From Dryomyza anilis (taxonomy: Eukaryota; Arthropoda; Insecta; Diptera; Dryomyzidae): a DNA stretch of 64,000 nt. Shown piece after piece: positions 42,435 through 54,142 of this stretch. The notes beneath the pieces were generated by a model. The model had not been told where the DNA came from. It ran no database searches and saw only the letters and a program-made list of their open reading frames with translations. The first letter of the stretch is position 1. Each line of letters begins with the position of its first letter. A program made the position numbers and the translations under genes. The stretch is taken from positions 84,128,583-84,192,582 of the forward strand of contig OX638130.1 of NCBI GenBank assembly GCA_951804985.1, in the 5' to 3' direction.

Positions 42435-43300
42435 TAAAATCCTTATCATGCACCCCACTCCGCGAATTCCCCACCTCCCGTCGGGGCTTCTGTTGACCTA
42501 TTCGCGTAGTTTTCCCGGCAGCCAGCCCATCGAGAACGCGTTCAAATAATTCGCGTCATTATGCGGTCGAAGCTGCTCAAGAACGCGCTCAAGTGGATGA
42601 ATGGACGGATGGATGGCTGGCTGGCTGATCGTCACATCGGTCGTTCAGTCGGTCGGTTGGTCGTTTAGCCGCTTGACTTAATAACGACACCGGCTGAATG
42701 AATTTTAATGTTGGCCGCAAACAACAACGAAATTTCGAAATAATAGTGTTTGCTGCGCAACGTTTAAAAACAATTAGTGCTGTGCAATTTCGAAGCGGAA
42801 ATTTCGCACTTAATGTTTTCAAACATATTATGATATGATGTGTGTGATACATGAAGAAAACAAAATAATTATGATCAACTTGTACAAAATATTATTTTAA
42901 ATTTAAGACTTGCAGCAATTTTGCAAACATTCAATAAGGTAAATAAACTTTAAATTTTAATAAGACATAATAAATATACATACAAAATTATATGAAAAAA
43001 AAAATATTTCGAACTGTTACATTAGTTCGAAATATTTTTTAGTTAGTTCGAAATATTTTTCTTCTTCCAATCAATCATTTGTATGGCCTTATAATGTAAT
43101 TAAAACGAAAACGACACTGAAATGAACATGTAATATAAATTCAGTTCAAAAACCCCAGTTTCGATGAGTATTTAAGACATGTCCACTTCATGGGAAACCA
43201 GTCACTTTAGTCGATGCAAAGCGTGTATTTTTGCCAGACGCTGACATTCTGCAAATTTTTTTTTTCGAAAAAATATTTTTTTCAGACAAATTTTATTTTC

Positions 43301-44120
43301 CGTTTTTATACCCTACACCTGTGAGGTACAGGGTATATTAACTTTGTGCATATATTGTAACGCCCCTTAGGAGGCGTGTCCGGTATGGAAAAGTATATAT
43401 ATTCTTGATCAGCATCGCTACCCGAGTCCGTTTAGCCATGTCCGTCTGTCTGTCCGTCTTGCTGTCCGAATACAGAATAACTTCAGAAATACTGATCAGA
43501 ATGCGATGAAATTTCGTCTCAATATATTTTAGCCAAAAATAGGAACTAAGTTTGAAAATGAGTCAAATCGGTCAACGGACACGCCCACCTCCCATACAAG
43601 TCACTTTTATATAACTCTTTCGGAACTAATAACTCGAAAAGTATTCAAGGTATAGTTAAAAAATTTAAAAGGTATTGTTAGAATTCACCTAAAAATATGT
43701 GGTCCAAAAATGGGCGTGATCCGACCACTTTTTTTTTCATTATTTTCCGGGTTTTCATAGTGGAAATTTGATTCGTAAATTATTAAAATCAAATCTATGA
43801 AATATTAGCCTTTCAAAATTTTAAATATAGGCGTGGTCCGCCCAATTATATTTTTCAATTTTTTTTTTTAGTTTTTTATACTTCTATATATAATTTTTTA
43901 ATTTATGGGGATATAAGACGTAAATTTCTGATTTTTGAATAATATTCTGAGGGTGGGGAGCATAATTAAAAACTTTAAAATTAAGGTATGCAATTAAATA
44001 TCCCACATTAATATCCCCACCATAGGTGTAGGGTATTCCATAGTCGGGCCCGACCGACTATAAAAATCCGCCCCATGTGACCGAACTTACCCATGTGACC
44101 TAACTTTCCCAACTCGTTTT
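43301..44120 (+). mobile_element. Family B element, copy 2, longest
   Basis: Start CGTTTTTATACCCTACACCT, end TTTCCCAACTCGTTTT. It has all the blocks of copy 1 plus ~190 bp (GTCCAAAAATGGGCGTGATC, CGGGTTTTCATAGTGGAAAT, AAATATAGGCGTGGTCCGCC). ATACCCTACACCT at the front and AGGTGTAGGGTAT at ~44024 are a perfect 13-bp inverted pair. No coding frame. Confidence 0.85.
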
Positions 44121-44255
44121 TTTTATTTTTTAAGATTTTTTGAAGACAGTTTTTTTTTACGAATTTTTTTTTCCGAATTATTTTTTTCTGTCATATATAA
44201 ATAAAAAATTACAACACTTTTTTTTCGAATTATTTTTTTTTTTGTAAATATTAAT

Positions 44256-44476
44256 TCAACAATATTCATCATATTCATAAATATTATGAACAAATTCATC
44301 CATCGTTCTTCACTATGATATTCCATGGTATGAACAAGTTCTTGTATATAATGAATGCATTCATCAATATATCATTTAATGAACGGTGGTATCAATATGA
44401 TCAAACTGGTAGTTGGTGAAAAAATTCGTAATATTTATGAATAAATTCATCATATTGATCTATTTTTGTCTGTGTA
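44256..44476 (-). mobile_element. Family F MITE, copy 2, truncated
   Basis: The reverse complement begins CTACACAGACAAAAATAG, then ATCAATATGATGAATTTATT, ACCAACTACCAG and GAATGCATTCATTATATACA as in 30671-30830. It matches the left ~200 bp of copy 1 only, with the rest missing or replaced. Confidence 0.75.
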
Positions 44477-44884
44477 GATATACCGAATTTCTTTTTTTTT
44501 TTGGGAACCACAAGTTGGTTCACGAGTAAACATTATTTTTATATATTTGAGCATAAATGCAATATATAGTTGACCAAACTAGTTCACTTAAGTCGATATA
44601 AAGTAAAATTCACTTGTAGATGTAAGTTTCATAAGAGGTATTCGAACATAAGTGTGCGGTTACAGGTCACAATGGACCGATCATGCCAATTTTCTTGTTG
44701 AGACAATTTAGGTAAATAAATAATCTAAATTAGGAGTTTCACGGATCAAGCACTTCTAGCTTTTCTGTAAAAAAAAAACAAACTGAGAAAAAAGTTTGCG
44801 CAGTAAATTCCATTATTTTTGTATTATTGGAAATGACTCGCAGAATTTGAATATATGAATTAAAAAAAATTCTTCGGATAGGAT

Positions 44885-45790
44885 TACGAGATCTCGGGCA
44901 ATAACTTTTGTACTGAGCTTTCAAAAAGGTGGTCACATATATTTGTAAATATCTCGCGTTTAATAAAACCCATAAACAATTGTTATATCAAATGAAAGAT
45001 AATTAAATATTCAATAAACATTTCTTACAATAGTTTGGAATTGGTTTACTGGTTTAAGAAAACTCTAAAAATGTAAATTTTGTCGACCAACATTTTATTA
45101 AAAAATGCATTTAAAAAATGTCGAAAAATTATGATTATTCAACGTAGTCTACTACATTCACTACGAGATATGGGTTTACTTTTTTGGATCTCATATCTCG
45201 TTAAGTATTAAAGATAAAGTTATAAAATTTTAAATTAATTACAACCAATCATCTATCAATAGGTGCTTAAAAAATAATCGTGATCTGCTCACATTTTTTT
45301 ATTTTTTATTTTTATGCCTATTTGTGTAACACTCAATTATATTGCTTTCACATAACTTTTTTATCCTCAAATGTTACCCATATACTTTTGTTATTTATAG
45401 CTTAATTTCTTCAACGGAGTGTGAAATAATTTTGAGAAATTAAAATTTGTGTATCATCTTACTTTCTCGTTTTTTTTTCATTTTTTTAAATGAAATTTTT
45501 CTTAAATTTTTTTTTCAAGTTCTTCTTTCGAGTTCTCTAAAACTAATGAACTAATTTAAAAATGTTCTGAGAAATGTTTATTCGATATTAAATTAACTTT
45601 CATTCGATATAACATTTGATCATATGTGTTATTTATAACTCGAGATATTTGTAAATATATGCGACCACCTTTATGAAAGCTCGGTCCAAAAGTTATTGGC
45701 CCATATTTTGTAAACCTATCCAAAGAAACATTATTAAACCATAATTTCGGAATAAGGGCGTCATTTTAAATAATACAAAAATAACCTTGA
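44885..45790. mobile_element. Family L foldback, inverted arms of ~200-250 bp
   Basis: Left arm GGGCAATAACTTTTGTACTG, GAGCTTTCAAAAAGGTGGTC, AATATTCAATAAACATTTCT (44895-45075). The right arm complement reads GGGCCAATAACTTTTGGACC, GAGCTTTCATAAAGGTGGTC, AATAAACATTTCTCAGAACA (45500-45720). Between is ~420 bp of AT-rich unique sequence. The single arm at 40490 is closest to the right arm. No TIR tip or target duplication fixed. Confidence 0.65.
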
Positions 45791-45932
45791 CTGCTGCGCA
45801 GAATGGCTGTTGTGTAGTGTAATCATTCCATGTTCGCAAAAAGTATTTTTATGTTTTTCTCAATATATCACAACCATGACTTGCCCCTCATTATCAATAT
45901 TGTACTTAGAACCATTATACTATATTTATACT

Positions 45933-47667
45933 ACACGAATAGAAAAGATTAGTTTGAATATGATTGAATGTAATTATAACGTAATTCGAAATCACCATAT
46001 ATATATATATTAGGAGTAAAATTTAATTACATTATAATTGAATTGTGTTATTATTTTGTTCGGATTGAAATATTATTATACGATATTTAAACATACATTG
46101 CTTTAATCGCTGATTTATATGAATTCATTTAATTAATATATCTGTAGAATCAGATATATTTCATCAGATATTACTATATGAATGTTTTAATTACTGCTAT
46201 TTTACAGCCAACGTAAAAAATGTTCTTTGAATTATATGTATTTGATTATTCGTCGGTGACAACGAATTTAAAAATAATAGAATTAGTATGACAACGCTTT
46301 AATTATATTTATGTTTGGCATTGCAAACATATAACAACGCTGCCTACTTTTATCACCCAGTTACACTCACATTAATACTTATCATATAGTTCAAAAGTTC
46401 TTTTTGATGGATGAATTTGTTTAAGTACCGCCAATCAATGTTAATACCAGATATTGGCTTTTTGTGAAATATCCAATTAATCCTTAATTCAATGAGCTCA
46501 AAATAGGAACAATATACGGAAATAACATAATTAGATATAAGTAAATGATGTGTAATAAAAAATATGAGTTTGAAGATTATAATTATATAAAATAAATAAA
46601 AATAAAATGTAATTTTAACGAGTTGGGAAAGTTAGGTCACATGGGGCGGATTTTTATAGTCGGTCGGGCCCGACTATGGAATACCCTACACCTTTGGTGG
46701 GGATATTAATGTGGGATATTTAATTGCATACCTTAATTTTATAGTTTTTAATTATGCTGAACCTCCCCACCCTCAGAATATTATTCATATATCAGAAATT
46801 TACGTCTTATATCCACATAAATTAAAAAATGTATATAAAAGTATAAAAAAAAACTAAAAAACTTAAAATTTTGAAAGGCTAATATTTCATAGATTTGATT
46901 TTAATAATTTACGGATCAAATTTCCACTATGAAAACCCGGGAAATAATGAAAAAAAAAGTGGGCGTTATCACGCCCATTTTTGGAACACATATTTTTAGG
47001 TGAATTCTCATAATACGTTTTAAATTTTATACTTATATCTTGAATACTTTTCGAGTTATTAGTTCCGAAATAGTTATATAAAAGTGACTTGTATGGGAGG
47101 TGGGCGTGTCCGTTAACCGATTTGGCTCATTTTCAAACTCAGTTCCTACTTTTGGCTAAAATATATCACATTCTGATCAGTATTTCTCAAGTAATTCTGT
47201 ATTCGGACAGCAAGACAGCAAGACGGACAGACAGACGGACATGGCTAAACGGACTCGGGTAGTGATGCTGATCAAGAATATATATAATTTTCCATACCGG
47301 ACACGCCTCCTAAGGGGCGTTATAATATATGCACAAAGTTAATATACCCTGTACCTCATAGGTGTAGGGTATAAAAACGGGAAAATAGAAATATTGTGTA
47401 AAAAAATATTAGCACTAAATTTACTTTTTTTTACATTAATATGAATGTAAACATCAATATATTTACATGTACATAAAGTGTTTTTCACATTCAAACATAC
47501 ATATCTTTAAAATAACGCCAAACATTCTGAACATAAATATGTTTTAACGAAAACAAAAATATATTTGGCTGTTATTATAATAATATTTGGCAATGCAATA
47601 ATACTTTTGTTTCGATAAAGCTCCAAGGATTATGTAATGCTTGCAAAATTGTGTTTGGGATTGCCCT
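45933..47667 (+). mobile_element. Family E element, copy 3 (divergent), interrupted by B
   Basis: Starts ACACGAATAGAAAAGATTAG and ends GCTTGCAAAATTGTGTTTGG then GATTGCCCT, as in copies 1 and 4. The middle differs from copy 1 and lacks the three sub-repeats, suggesting a subfamily. Family B copy 3 occupies 46617-47379. Confidence 0.65.
46617..47379 (-). mobile_element. Family B element, copy 3, nested in E
   Basis: The complement starts CCCGTTTTTATACCCTACAC and ends TTTCCCAACTCGTT. Blocks are in the same order as copy 2, including GGGCGTGATAACGCCCACTT and the TAGTCGGTCGGGCCCGACTA palindrome. It is slightly shorter than copy 2. Family E sequence continues on both sides. Confidence 0.85.
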
Positions 47668-49507
47668 AAATAATAAACCCTAACATATTAAAGAGCACGC
47701 AAATTATAATCACAACAATCATTTTTTGTTTTGCTTGTGCAGTAATATATTTATCGTAAACCCTTTTACAATTCATAAATATTCTATAATATAATTGTAA
47801 CACACTGTACAAAAACATTACTTCTGAAAAATGCAATCGTTAACTTTTGACACAAACAAATATCAATTGCCACAAATAATAATTTTTTGAAGTGTTTGTT
47901 TTTATGTATCACAGAATTATTTGTACGAAGTATTAACGATTGTGCCGAACCAAATACGATGTTCATGCAGCTTTGTTTTAGACATGTCTTTAATTTTAAT
48001 AGCGTTTTTTTTTATTTTTATTTCTACATTCGATTTCGTCTCCGACAACTTACATATATAAAAGATTAAAAATATTAAAAATTATGGTAATCTCGGTCTA
48101 TTTATTCATGATGTGGCTTAGTCTTTGAGTAAACTGTTTAAAATATAAATTTAAAATAGATTATTTAAGGTTTTATTCAATAAAATCTCCATGTATAAAA
48201 TACTTTCGACATTTGCTAATTTATTTAATTTAAACATACGTTCATTTAAGACTTAACACATGGCTGGTGGTTTCTATTTTTCGTAATGCTGCATTTCATT
48301 TCGAAATACAAAATACTCTGATCAGACTTATTTGGAAGGGCACGAGTTGCTGTTTAGTGGTTGGAAGTGGTGGTGCCAGGGAAAAGCCAATATTTTTGTG
48401 CTGAGCTTGCACACGTAGCTACGTGTCCATGGAACGTGATGCAGCCGTCACATATTAGAAATCAAATCCCATAAAAGCTTCGCCTTTCAAATGGCGAACG
48501 AAACGTTTTAATGGCAAATGACAGGACACTCACAGCGACGTATAAGAGGAGTACAAAAAATAAATAAAATTCCAAACCACTAAATAAAAATAGAACACAC
48601 ACTCGAGAATACTGAATTTGATAAAACTATGCGAATAGAAAATCATCATTGCTAGAGCAAACTAAAAGAGGTACAATTCCAAAATGCAATAATGATAGTT
48701 TTAGTAAAATAAATTTAAACGCTTCTATCTAACTTAGACTTTTTACGATAGCTAGTATGTTTTTCCGTTAAACTCTAAGATTCTTATTAAGTTCTATTAT
48801 TCAGTTTTTTGAAATTGCCAAAAGTTTTTAAGTTATTATGTAAAACAAGTAAATGGAAAATTTCCACGTATTTTGGATTTTTTAGTTATTTGAATTTTAT
48901 GTTTGATTTCTTTGGTATTCCATTGAGTATACTTGAAATGAATGCTTTAAAATAAACACAATGAAATTCGGAAGTAACTGGCCAAAGTTATGACCACTCA
49001 AACGAAAAAAATTTAAATTTAAGATGTACCTGGCAACCTGATGATTGGTGAAAACCAATTAAGAGAAAATATTAAATTATAGATCTAGTGCATATTTTTT
49101 ATTTAATAAAGAAAATAATAGATAATAAATAATACACAAAAAAAAATCCTATTTTGACTTGAGGTTAATTGGACCAACGTTTCAGCGTTGCAACCGAAAT
49201 ACATTTGTTGTAAACTCATGTCATTAAAATTAACGTACCATTATTTACTCTAACTGAAATGTTATTCCGCGCAACTGCACGTTCGGTTGCCGTAACCTCA
49301 TTATTGCATTTTTCATTGTGTCAAAATTGACATTCGTGCATTTGTTACGGCAATTAAGTACGTTGTTGTATCAACGAAATAAATGACAAACGACAAACTC
49401 ATGTCTATCAGCAGTTCAGTTGCCAGTTTCTTGCTAACTATTATGGATACAGAAATTAATAGATATACTTTTTGAAATTGTGTGTGTGTCATATTTACTC
49501 ATCTATA
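47668..49507. other. Single-copy region, no gene called
   Basis: A 16-bp palindrome lies at 48411-48426. 49150-49420 repeats GTTGCAACCGAAAT- and GTTACGGCAATT-like words related to families M/N. No coding frame longer than ~60 codons. Confidence 0.4.
48411..48426. repeat. Perfect 16-bp palindrome ACACGTAGCTACGTGT
   Basis: Self-complementary over all 16 bases, flanked by GAGCTTGC and CCATGGAACG. It contains two CACGT-like half sites facing each other. Could be a protein-binding site or chance. Confidence 0.9.
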
Positions 49508-49771
49508 CTACACATAGAAAATTTTACATTAATAAGTTTTATAAATAAATAAAAAAAAATCTTAAAATCAAATATCAATTGGAGGTTTCGGTTTGCTTGC
49601 TGGCTTGGAGTTTTAAACAACCTCATGCTTGCTGACTAAGAGGTTGGCACAACCTCATTCTTGGTGACGAGGAAGTTGCCACAACCTCTTAGTGAGCAAG
49701 TTGTAGCAACCGAATAATTCGGTAAGGCAATTTAGTTGGATTTCCGCAACAAAACGGTTTTATGTGTGTAG
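49508..49771. mobile_element. Family M MITE
   Basis: Left end CTACACATAGAAAATTTTAC; right end complement CTACACACATAAAACCGTTT. The interior has GAGGTTGGCACAACCTCATT, GAGGAAGTTGCCACAACCTC and TTGTAGCAACCGAATAATTC, i.e. inverted GAGGTTG/CAACCTC pairs. 264 bp, non-coding. Termini resemble family N. Confidence 0.7.
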
Positions 49772-49952
49772 GTATATCTTAAAATTTATAATTTTTTCAT
49801 TACGTTTATTTCAAAATATTAGCTAAATTATTCTTAATGGAATGCAAAGGAAATCAGACACAATATTCATGTAATTGCAATGGAATACTAAGAAATAAGA
49901 TCAAAAGCTGTAAAAAATTAAAGTCAAAAATATATAGAAAAACACAAGAATT

Positions 49953-50124
49953 ACTACGCACAGTGAAATCCTCGTTTGGCATGTTGGAAGAACGAAAAGG
50001 TACGTTGTAACAACCATCAACATTCGGTTAAATCGAATTATCTTCAAATTTGTTGGCGGAACTGTCGTATTCAGTTCGCGTTTGAAATATTATCTTATAT
50101 ACACTCCCAACTGTTTTAAAACTG
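49953..50124 (+). mobile_element. Family N fragment, 5' part
   Basis: CTACGCACAGTGAAATCCTC, GGAAGAACGAAAAGGTACGT, ATTCGGTTAAATCGAATTAT, TTTGTTGGCGGAACTG and CACTCCCAACTGTTTTAAAA follow the first half of the 52028 copy. A second, inverted N end begins at ~50124. Confidence 0.65.
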
Positions 50125-50430
50125 TACACATAGAATAAAGATTTGTTGCGCCAACCAACTATTTGCCCAACCAACTTATTCAGTTCTCTCAACTTTGTTA
50201 TTGTCAAAATAAAAATTGATTTAAAGATTTGTTGAGCCAACCAACTTATTCGGTTCTCTCAACTTTGTTATTGTCAAAATAAAAATTGATTTAAAGATTT
50301 GTTGCGCCAACCAACTATTTGCCCAACCAACTTATTCGGTTCTCTCAACTTTGTTATTGTCAAAATAAAAATTGTTTTAGTTTGTACTGCAACCAATTTC
50401 GAACTGTTTTAGAACTATTTAGTACAGATT
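50125..50430 (-). mobile_element. Family N copy with triplicated terminal segment
   Basis: TACACATAGAATAAAGATTT then GTTGCGCCAACC is the complement of an N right end (GGTTGGCGCTACAAATCTCT). The terminal segment is repeated at 50137-50222 (86 bp), 50223-50292 (70 bp, lacking 16 bp) and 50293-~50378 (86 bp), nearly identical. It ends with TAGTTTGTACTGCAACCAAT as in other N copies. Confidence 0.75.
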
Positions 50431-52027
50431 TAGATGTTCTAATGTAAAAAAGTCGAAATGTGCGCTTTACACTCGTAAGTGTCTAAAAATCTGAAATATT
50501 GTCAACTCGTAGCTACGAACTTATTTGTTCTGTGCTGTTTTGTGTTCACAGCACAGAGTGTCCTTTGCCACATTCAAATCCCCACAGTTCCCATTGTTGG
50601 CCCCTTCCCCCCCCCCATCTCCTCGAGTCGTTGATTGTTGTTATTTTAGTTGTTGCTGCCGTCGACGTCGTCGTCGTCGCCGCCATGTTGTCGTCCTTGT
50701 TATATGGTCGCCATGGTGTGATGTTTTGTCATTCGTGTCACGTTCTCATTCATGCTTGTGCATCCGGTTGGTTTTGGTTGCAAATGGCGACTCCTTCTTT
50801 CCGGGACTCTTTTTTTTTTTGTGTTTGTGATTTTTATTTTTCTTCTTTTCAGTTTCAGTACTTTGTGACAGTGACAACAACAAGATGATATTTTTCACCT
50901 TTTTGCTTGTGTCAGTTCTCATTATTTTTTCAGTTTTTATTTTCATCTTTTTAAATTTTTATTTAAGTATTAAATATTTAAAACATTTTGTTTTATTTAC
51001 TTCTTTAAATGTGAGGACAATGAGTAGCCTAAAATTTCATTTCGAAATGTGACCCGATGTTAAATATTCGAATTATGAATTCAGAAACTCATAGAAAAAT
51101 TAAATCATAAATACCTAAATAATTACGTCTTGAAATCTTAATCAAAAAAAATCTGTACTAAAGAAATACCTAACATTTGTTTCTTGTTTGGCATTCTTAA
51201 AACCCTTAAAGACCCTTGGAAAATTTTATATACCAAACATCAAAGTTCACTTTTTTTTCTCCCAGTACATCAAAAACCTTGTTTAATTCTACAACTCGTG
51301 CTCATTGAAATTCTGTGCCCACCAACCCATCGACATCATGTCGACTCTCTACCGGAGGTGCCATCCGGCTCGCGAAGGCTTCGCATGTCGCGAACTCGCT
51401 GACATCTTTACACCGGATGAAAATCGCTGTTTTATATTTCCTCATTTTAGTCCTCCACCTTTGCATCCTTCTGCTGCTGCCATATTTGCAGTTTGTTCCG
51501 TGCCTTTGAGTCACGTTGTTTGTCTGCCTGCGACCTTTCGTCCGTATGTTTTCTACTTTTTGGTTGCACTGTCCTGTCTTGTCAGCGGATATTTGCCAAA
51601 CAAGGTGCTAAATTTATGGGCACACGGCACAAGTTGCAGCGGTTTGTGTCCTCAAGGACTTCGTACATCCTCTTCTGTGCTTTTGTGTAAAAATAGCTCA
51701 ACTTCTGTCTGCCAATTGTTGGTTGTCATTGTGTTTGTCTTTCTGTTTATTTACATACGCACTTGCATAGAGTTCCAAGATATTCCTTTCTTTTTCTTGT
51801 ATCCTGCTCCGAAGCATCCGAATATCCTTTATTTCTGTTGAATGCAATTTTATCATGGAAGAACTGCTGCCGACACATAGCACAATTCAGTGCATAAATA
51901 AACATTATAACATGGAGAAGAGTTGATTCTTAAAAGATATTGTTGAAATTTAGTTTAAAATATCAAAAATTATTTACAATTATTTCAGTTAAGCTTAGGT
52001 CTAGGAATACTATAAGAACTTCAATAT
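50431..52027. other. Single-copy region, island at 50500-51850
   Basis: The island contains CCTTCCCCCCCCCCATCTCC, a GTCGTCGTCGTCG run, and multiple overlapping frames on both strands. Only the 167-codon frame at 51338 is listed. 50900-51200 is AT-rich. Could be exon/UTR sequence of a host gene, unproven. Confidence 0.3.
51338..51841 (+). CDS. Weak candidate open frame, 167 codons
   Basis: ATG at 51338 (context ACATCATGTC), TGA at 51839. It is the longest frame here not made by a short tandem repeat. The first ~35 residues are Arg/Glu-containing (YRRCHPAREGFACREL), followed by Phe/Pro/Ser/Cys-rich hydrophobic stretches and a Val/Phe/Ile segment near residues 130-140 that could span a membrane. 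No domain recognised. Frames of 64-70 codons overlap on both strands, so high local GC could explain it. Confidence 0.2.
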   Translation: MSTLYRRCHPAREGFACRELADIFTPDENRCFIFPHFSPPPLHPSAAAIFAVCSVPLSHVVCLPATFRPYVFYFLVALSCLVSGYLPNKVLNLWAHGTSCSGLCPQGLRTSSSVLLCKNSSTSVCQLLVVIVFVFLFIYIRTCIEFQDIPFFFLYPAPKHPNILYFC

Positions 52028-52332
52028 CTACACATAGAAAAATATATGAGGTTGGAAGAATGAAAAAGTTAGTTGTACCAACTAACTTTATTCGGTTAAA
52101 TCGAATGGTTTACAAATTTGCTGGCGAAACTGCCATATTAGTCTATACACCTGAAATATTAGTCTATACACACTCCAAATGGTTCTAAATCTATACTAAA
52201 TTGTTCTAAAACAGTTCCAAATTGGTTGCAGTACAAACTACAACTCTTTTTATTTTGACAATAACAATCAACTAAGCGGTTGAGAGTACCGAATAAGTTG
52301 GTTGGCGCTACAAATCTCTACTCTGTGTGTAC
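52028..52332 (+). mobile_element. Family N MITE, intact copy
   Basis: Left end CTACACATAGAAAAATATAT; right end complement GTACACACAGAGTAGAGATT. The interior has GTTAGTTGTACCAACTAAC, GGTTAAATCGAATGG, a 22-bp direct duplication of TGAAATATTAGTCTATACAC, AACAGTTCCAAATTGGTTGC, and GTTGGTTGGCGCTACAAAT. 305 bp, non-coding. It is the reference for the fragments at 49953, 50125 and 56985. Confidence 0.75.
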
Positions 52333-52455
52333 CATATACAGGGTGGGCGGTTCAAATAATTTAGGGACTGATTCCTTGGTTCATTTGATGAAAAAAATTG
52401 TTCTGGAGTTAGGGTCTATTTGGAACACCCAAAGATATACAGGGTGTTTTTAAAA
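52333..52455. repeat. Repeat with paired TATACAGGGTG words (family P)
   Basis: TATACAGGGTGGGCGGTTC at 52336 and TATACAGGGTGTTTTTAAA at ~52435, both of a type common at ends of insect repeats (from memory). It abuts the N copy. Ends not resolved. Confidence 0.4.
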
Positions 52456-54142
52456 TTTACTTTACAAAAATTTATACAATCGTATACCTATTTATAACTT
52501 CAACAATTTATAGTCCAGAACAAATATATTACATTTATATTAAAGATAATCGATCGTAGTTTCTAGTAAAATTTTAATATTGGCATTTTATAAGGTGCGC
52601 TAGGAGATTTTTTCTCATCAAAGTAATAAAATAAAAATTTTATTTCAACTTTTTTTTTTATAAAACTCCGTTTTTCTCGAAATTATTATCTATTATCTTC
52701 TTTTAATATTTGAACTTACCGTTTTCCTTGCGGAGCACTCCTTGTAGTGCTCTCAAAATTCTCAAATTCCTCAAAGTACAATTTTATTATAAAAACAATA
52801 TCTAGTTTTTAAAGAATACTATTTTATGTATTTGTTTTACAACATTTTTATTCAGAATAGTTGTTCAAAAGTGTTCGATTTTTTTTTCATTTTGGTCTTC
52901 AAATACTAGGGGGAATGTCCAAAACATATTCTTAAAAATGTATGGTGCCCAACGACTTTTGGATTGACAGTGTTTCGGCTAGGCCTATTACAATTTTGCA
53001 AAAGTATCAACTTTAAAGTAATAAAATAATTCTCAATATATTATCAATTGTTTATCAATTGTTTATATAATAAATTATATTGTTTATACAAAATCATTTA
53101 GGCTCTAAAATGTGCTATGTAAACTAATTGAATTTAAAAAAAGTATGGTTTATATATTTATATTAAAAAGTTTAATTCTTAAAACCGACACTGAGTTTTC
53201 ACAAGTGCATTTGAAACCCACTTTAAGGCATTCACTTTGTTTCAAAATATTCACTGTCGTCATCTCTATGCTTGTAAATCAAATGAATGTGTAGCTCACA
53301 ACAACAAAGTACCAAGTACTGTCAAAACAAAACACAAACAAAACAAAACTGCAGTGAAGAGGTCTTGATGATGTGCAATAAAAATTGAAATCTGAAATGA
53401 ACAGCTTATGACACCGAGTACTTAGTGCATTTTTCATTTTTTTATCATTCATACTCTAAGGAATTTTCATTAATATTTGTATATAAAAAAAATTCATAAG
53501 ATGTAAGAAAATCATATAATAATTTATATTAAGTTTTTTATTTATCGAACAACATTTTTTTCATTATTTAATTTTTTTTATTATTTAATTTTTTCATTTT
53601 TTAATGAAAGAAAAGAGTTTTATTTTTTATATATATGGCTTTTCGTTTTTTTTTTTTATAGTACTAAATTTTGATAAAATAATATTTGTTGTATTTTTTA
53701 TAAATAGACAACAACATTACTGCCTACGAACGCCCAGCGGCAGATTTGTTGTTGTTTTCAATGTTCGTCTTCTCACTCGTTACTCGTTGCGCTCACTCGC
53801 TGCACCCACTGTATTCGTTGCATGTTCAGCGACAGTATGGTCGTTTCGTTTTGTTTGTCAAAACATTGAATGTTTTGAACGGCTTGATGTTTTGACAGTA
53901 CTTGACACCAATGAAACAAATACTGCAGTGAAGTGAAATCATCTGAGAGACTTCACCATAATACTGACGACTGCCATTTGCAAAATGCATTCTAAACTGT
54001 AGAGTGCAGTAGTGCATATTTGCAGAGGAAACTTCAAAAACATTTGTGCAAATGTCTAGTTAATAAGAACCATGTTAAAAACCAAAATATGGTTGACAAG
54101 AATCATGTTATGGTTAAAATAAATATTGTCACAAACAAAATA
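52456..54142. other. AT-rich region, small island at 53690-54020
   Basis: 53690-54020 is GC-richer (TACTCGTTGCGCTCACTCGC, GTCAAAACATTGAATGTTTTGA) with overlapping frames of 110 and 63 codons on opposite strands and no domain. The rest is AT-rich; nothing identified. Confidence 0.35.

Larger units (their letters stand above)
41052..43300. other. Single-copy region, island at 41430-42850
   Basis: The island has GCAGCAGCAGCATCATCATC and GTTGTTGTTG runs, many CpG words, and frames that are composition-driven (a 157-codon plus frame at 41728-42201 is Leu/Ser/Val-rich over trinucleotide repeats). 42383-42393 and 42424-42434 form an inverted GTTTATGGCAT pair. 43020-43060 has three TAGTTCGAAATATTTTT-like repeats. 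42850-43300 is AT-rich. Confidence 0.35.
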
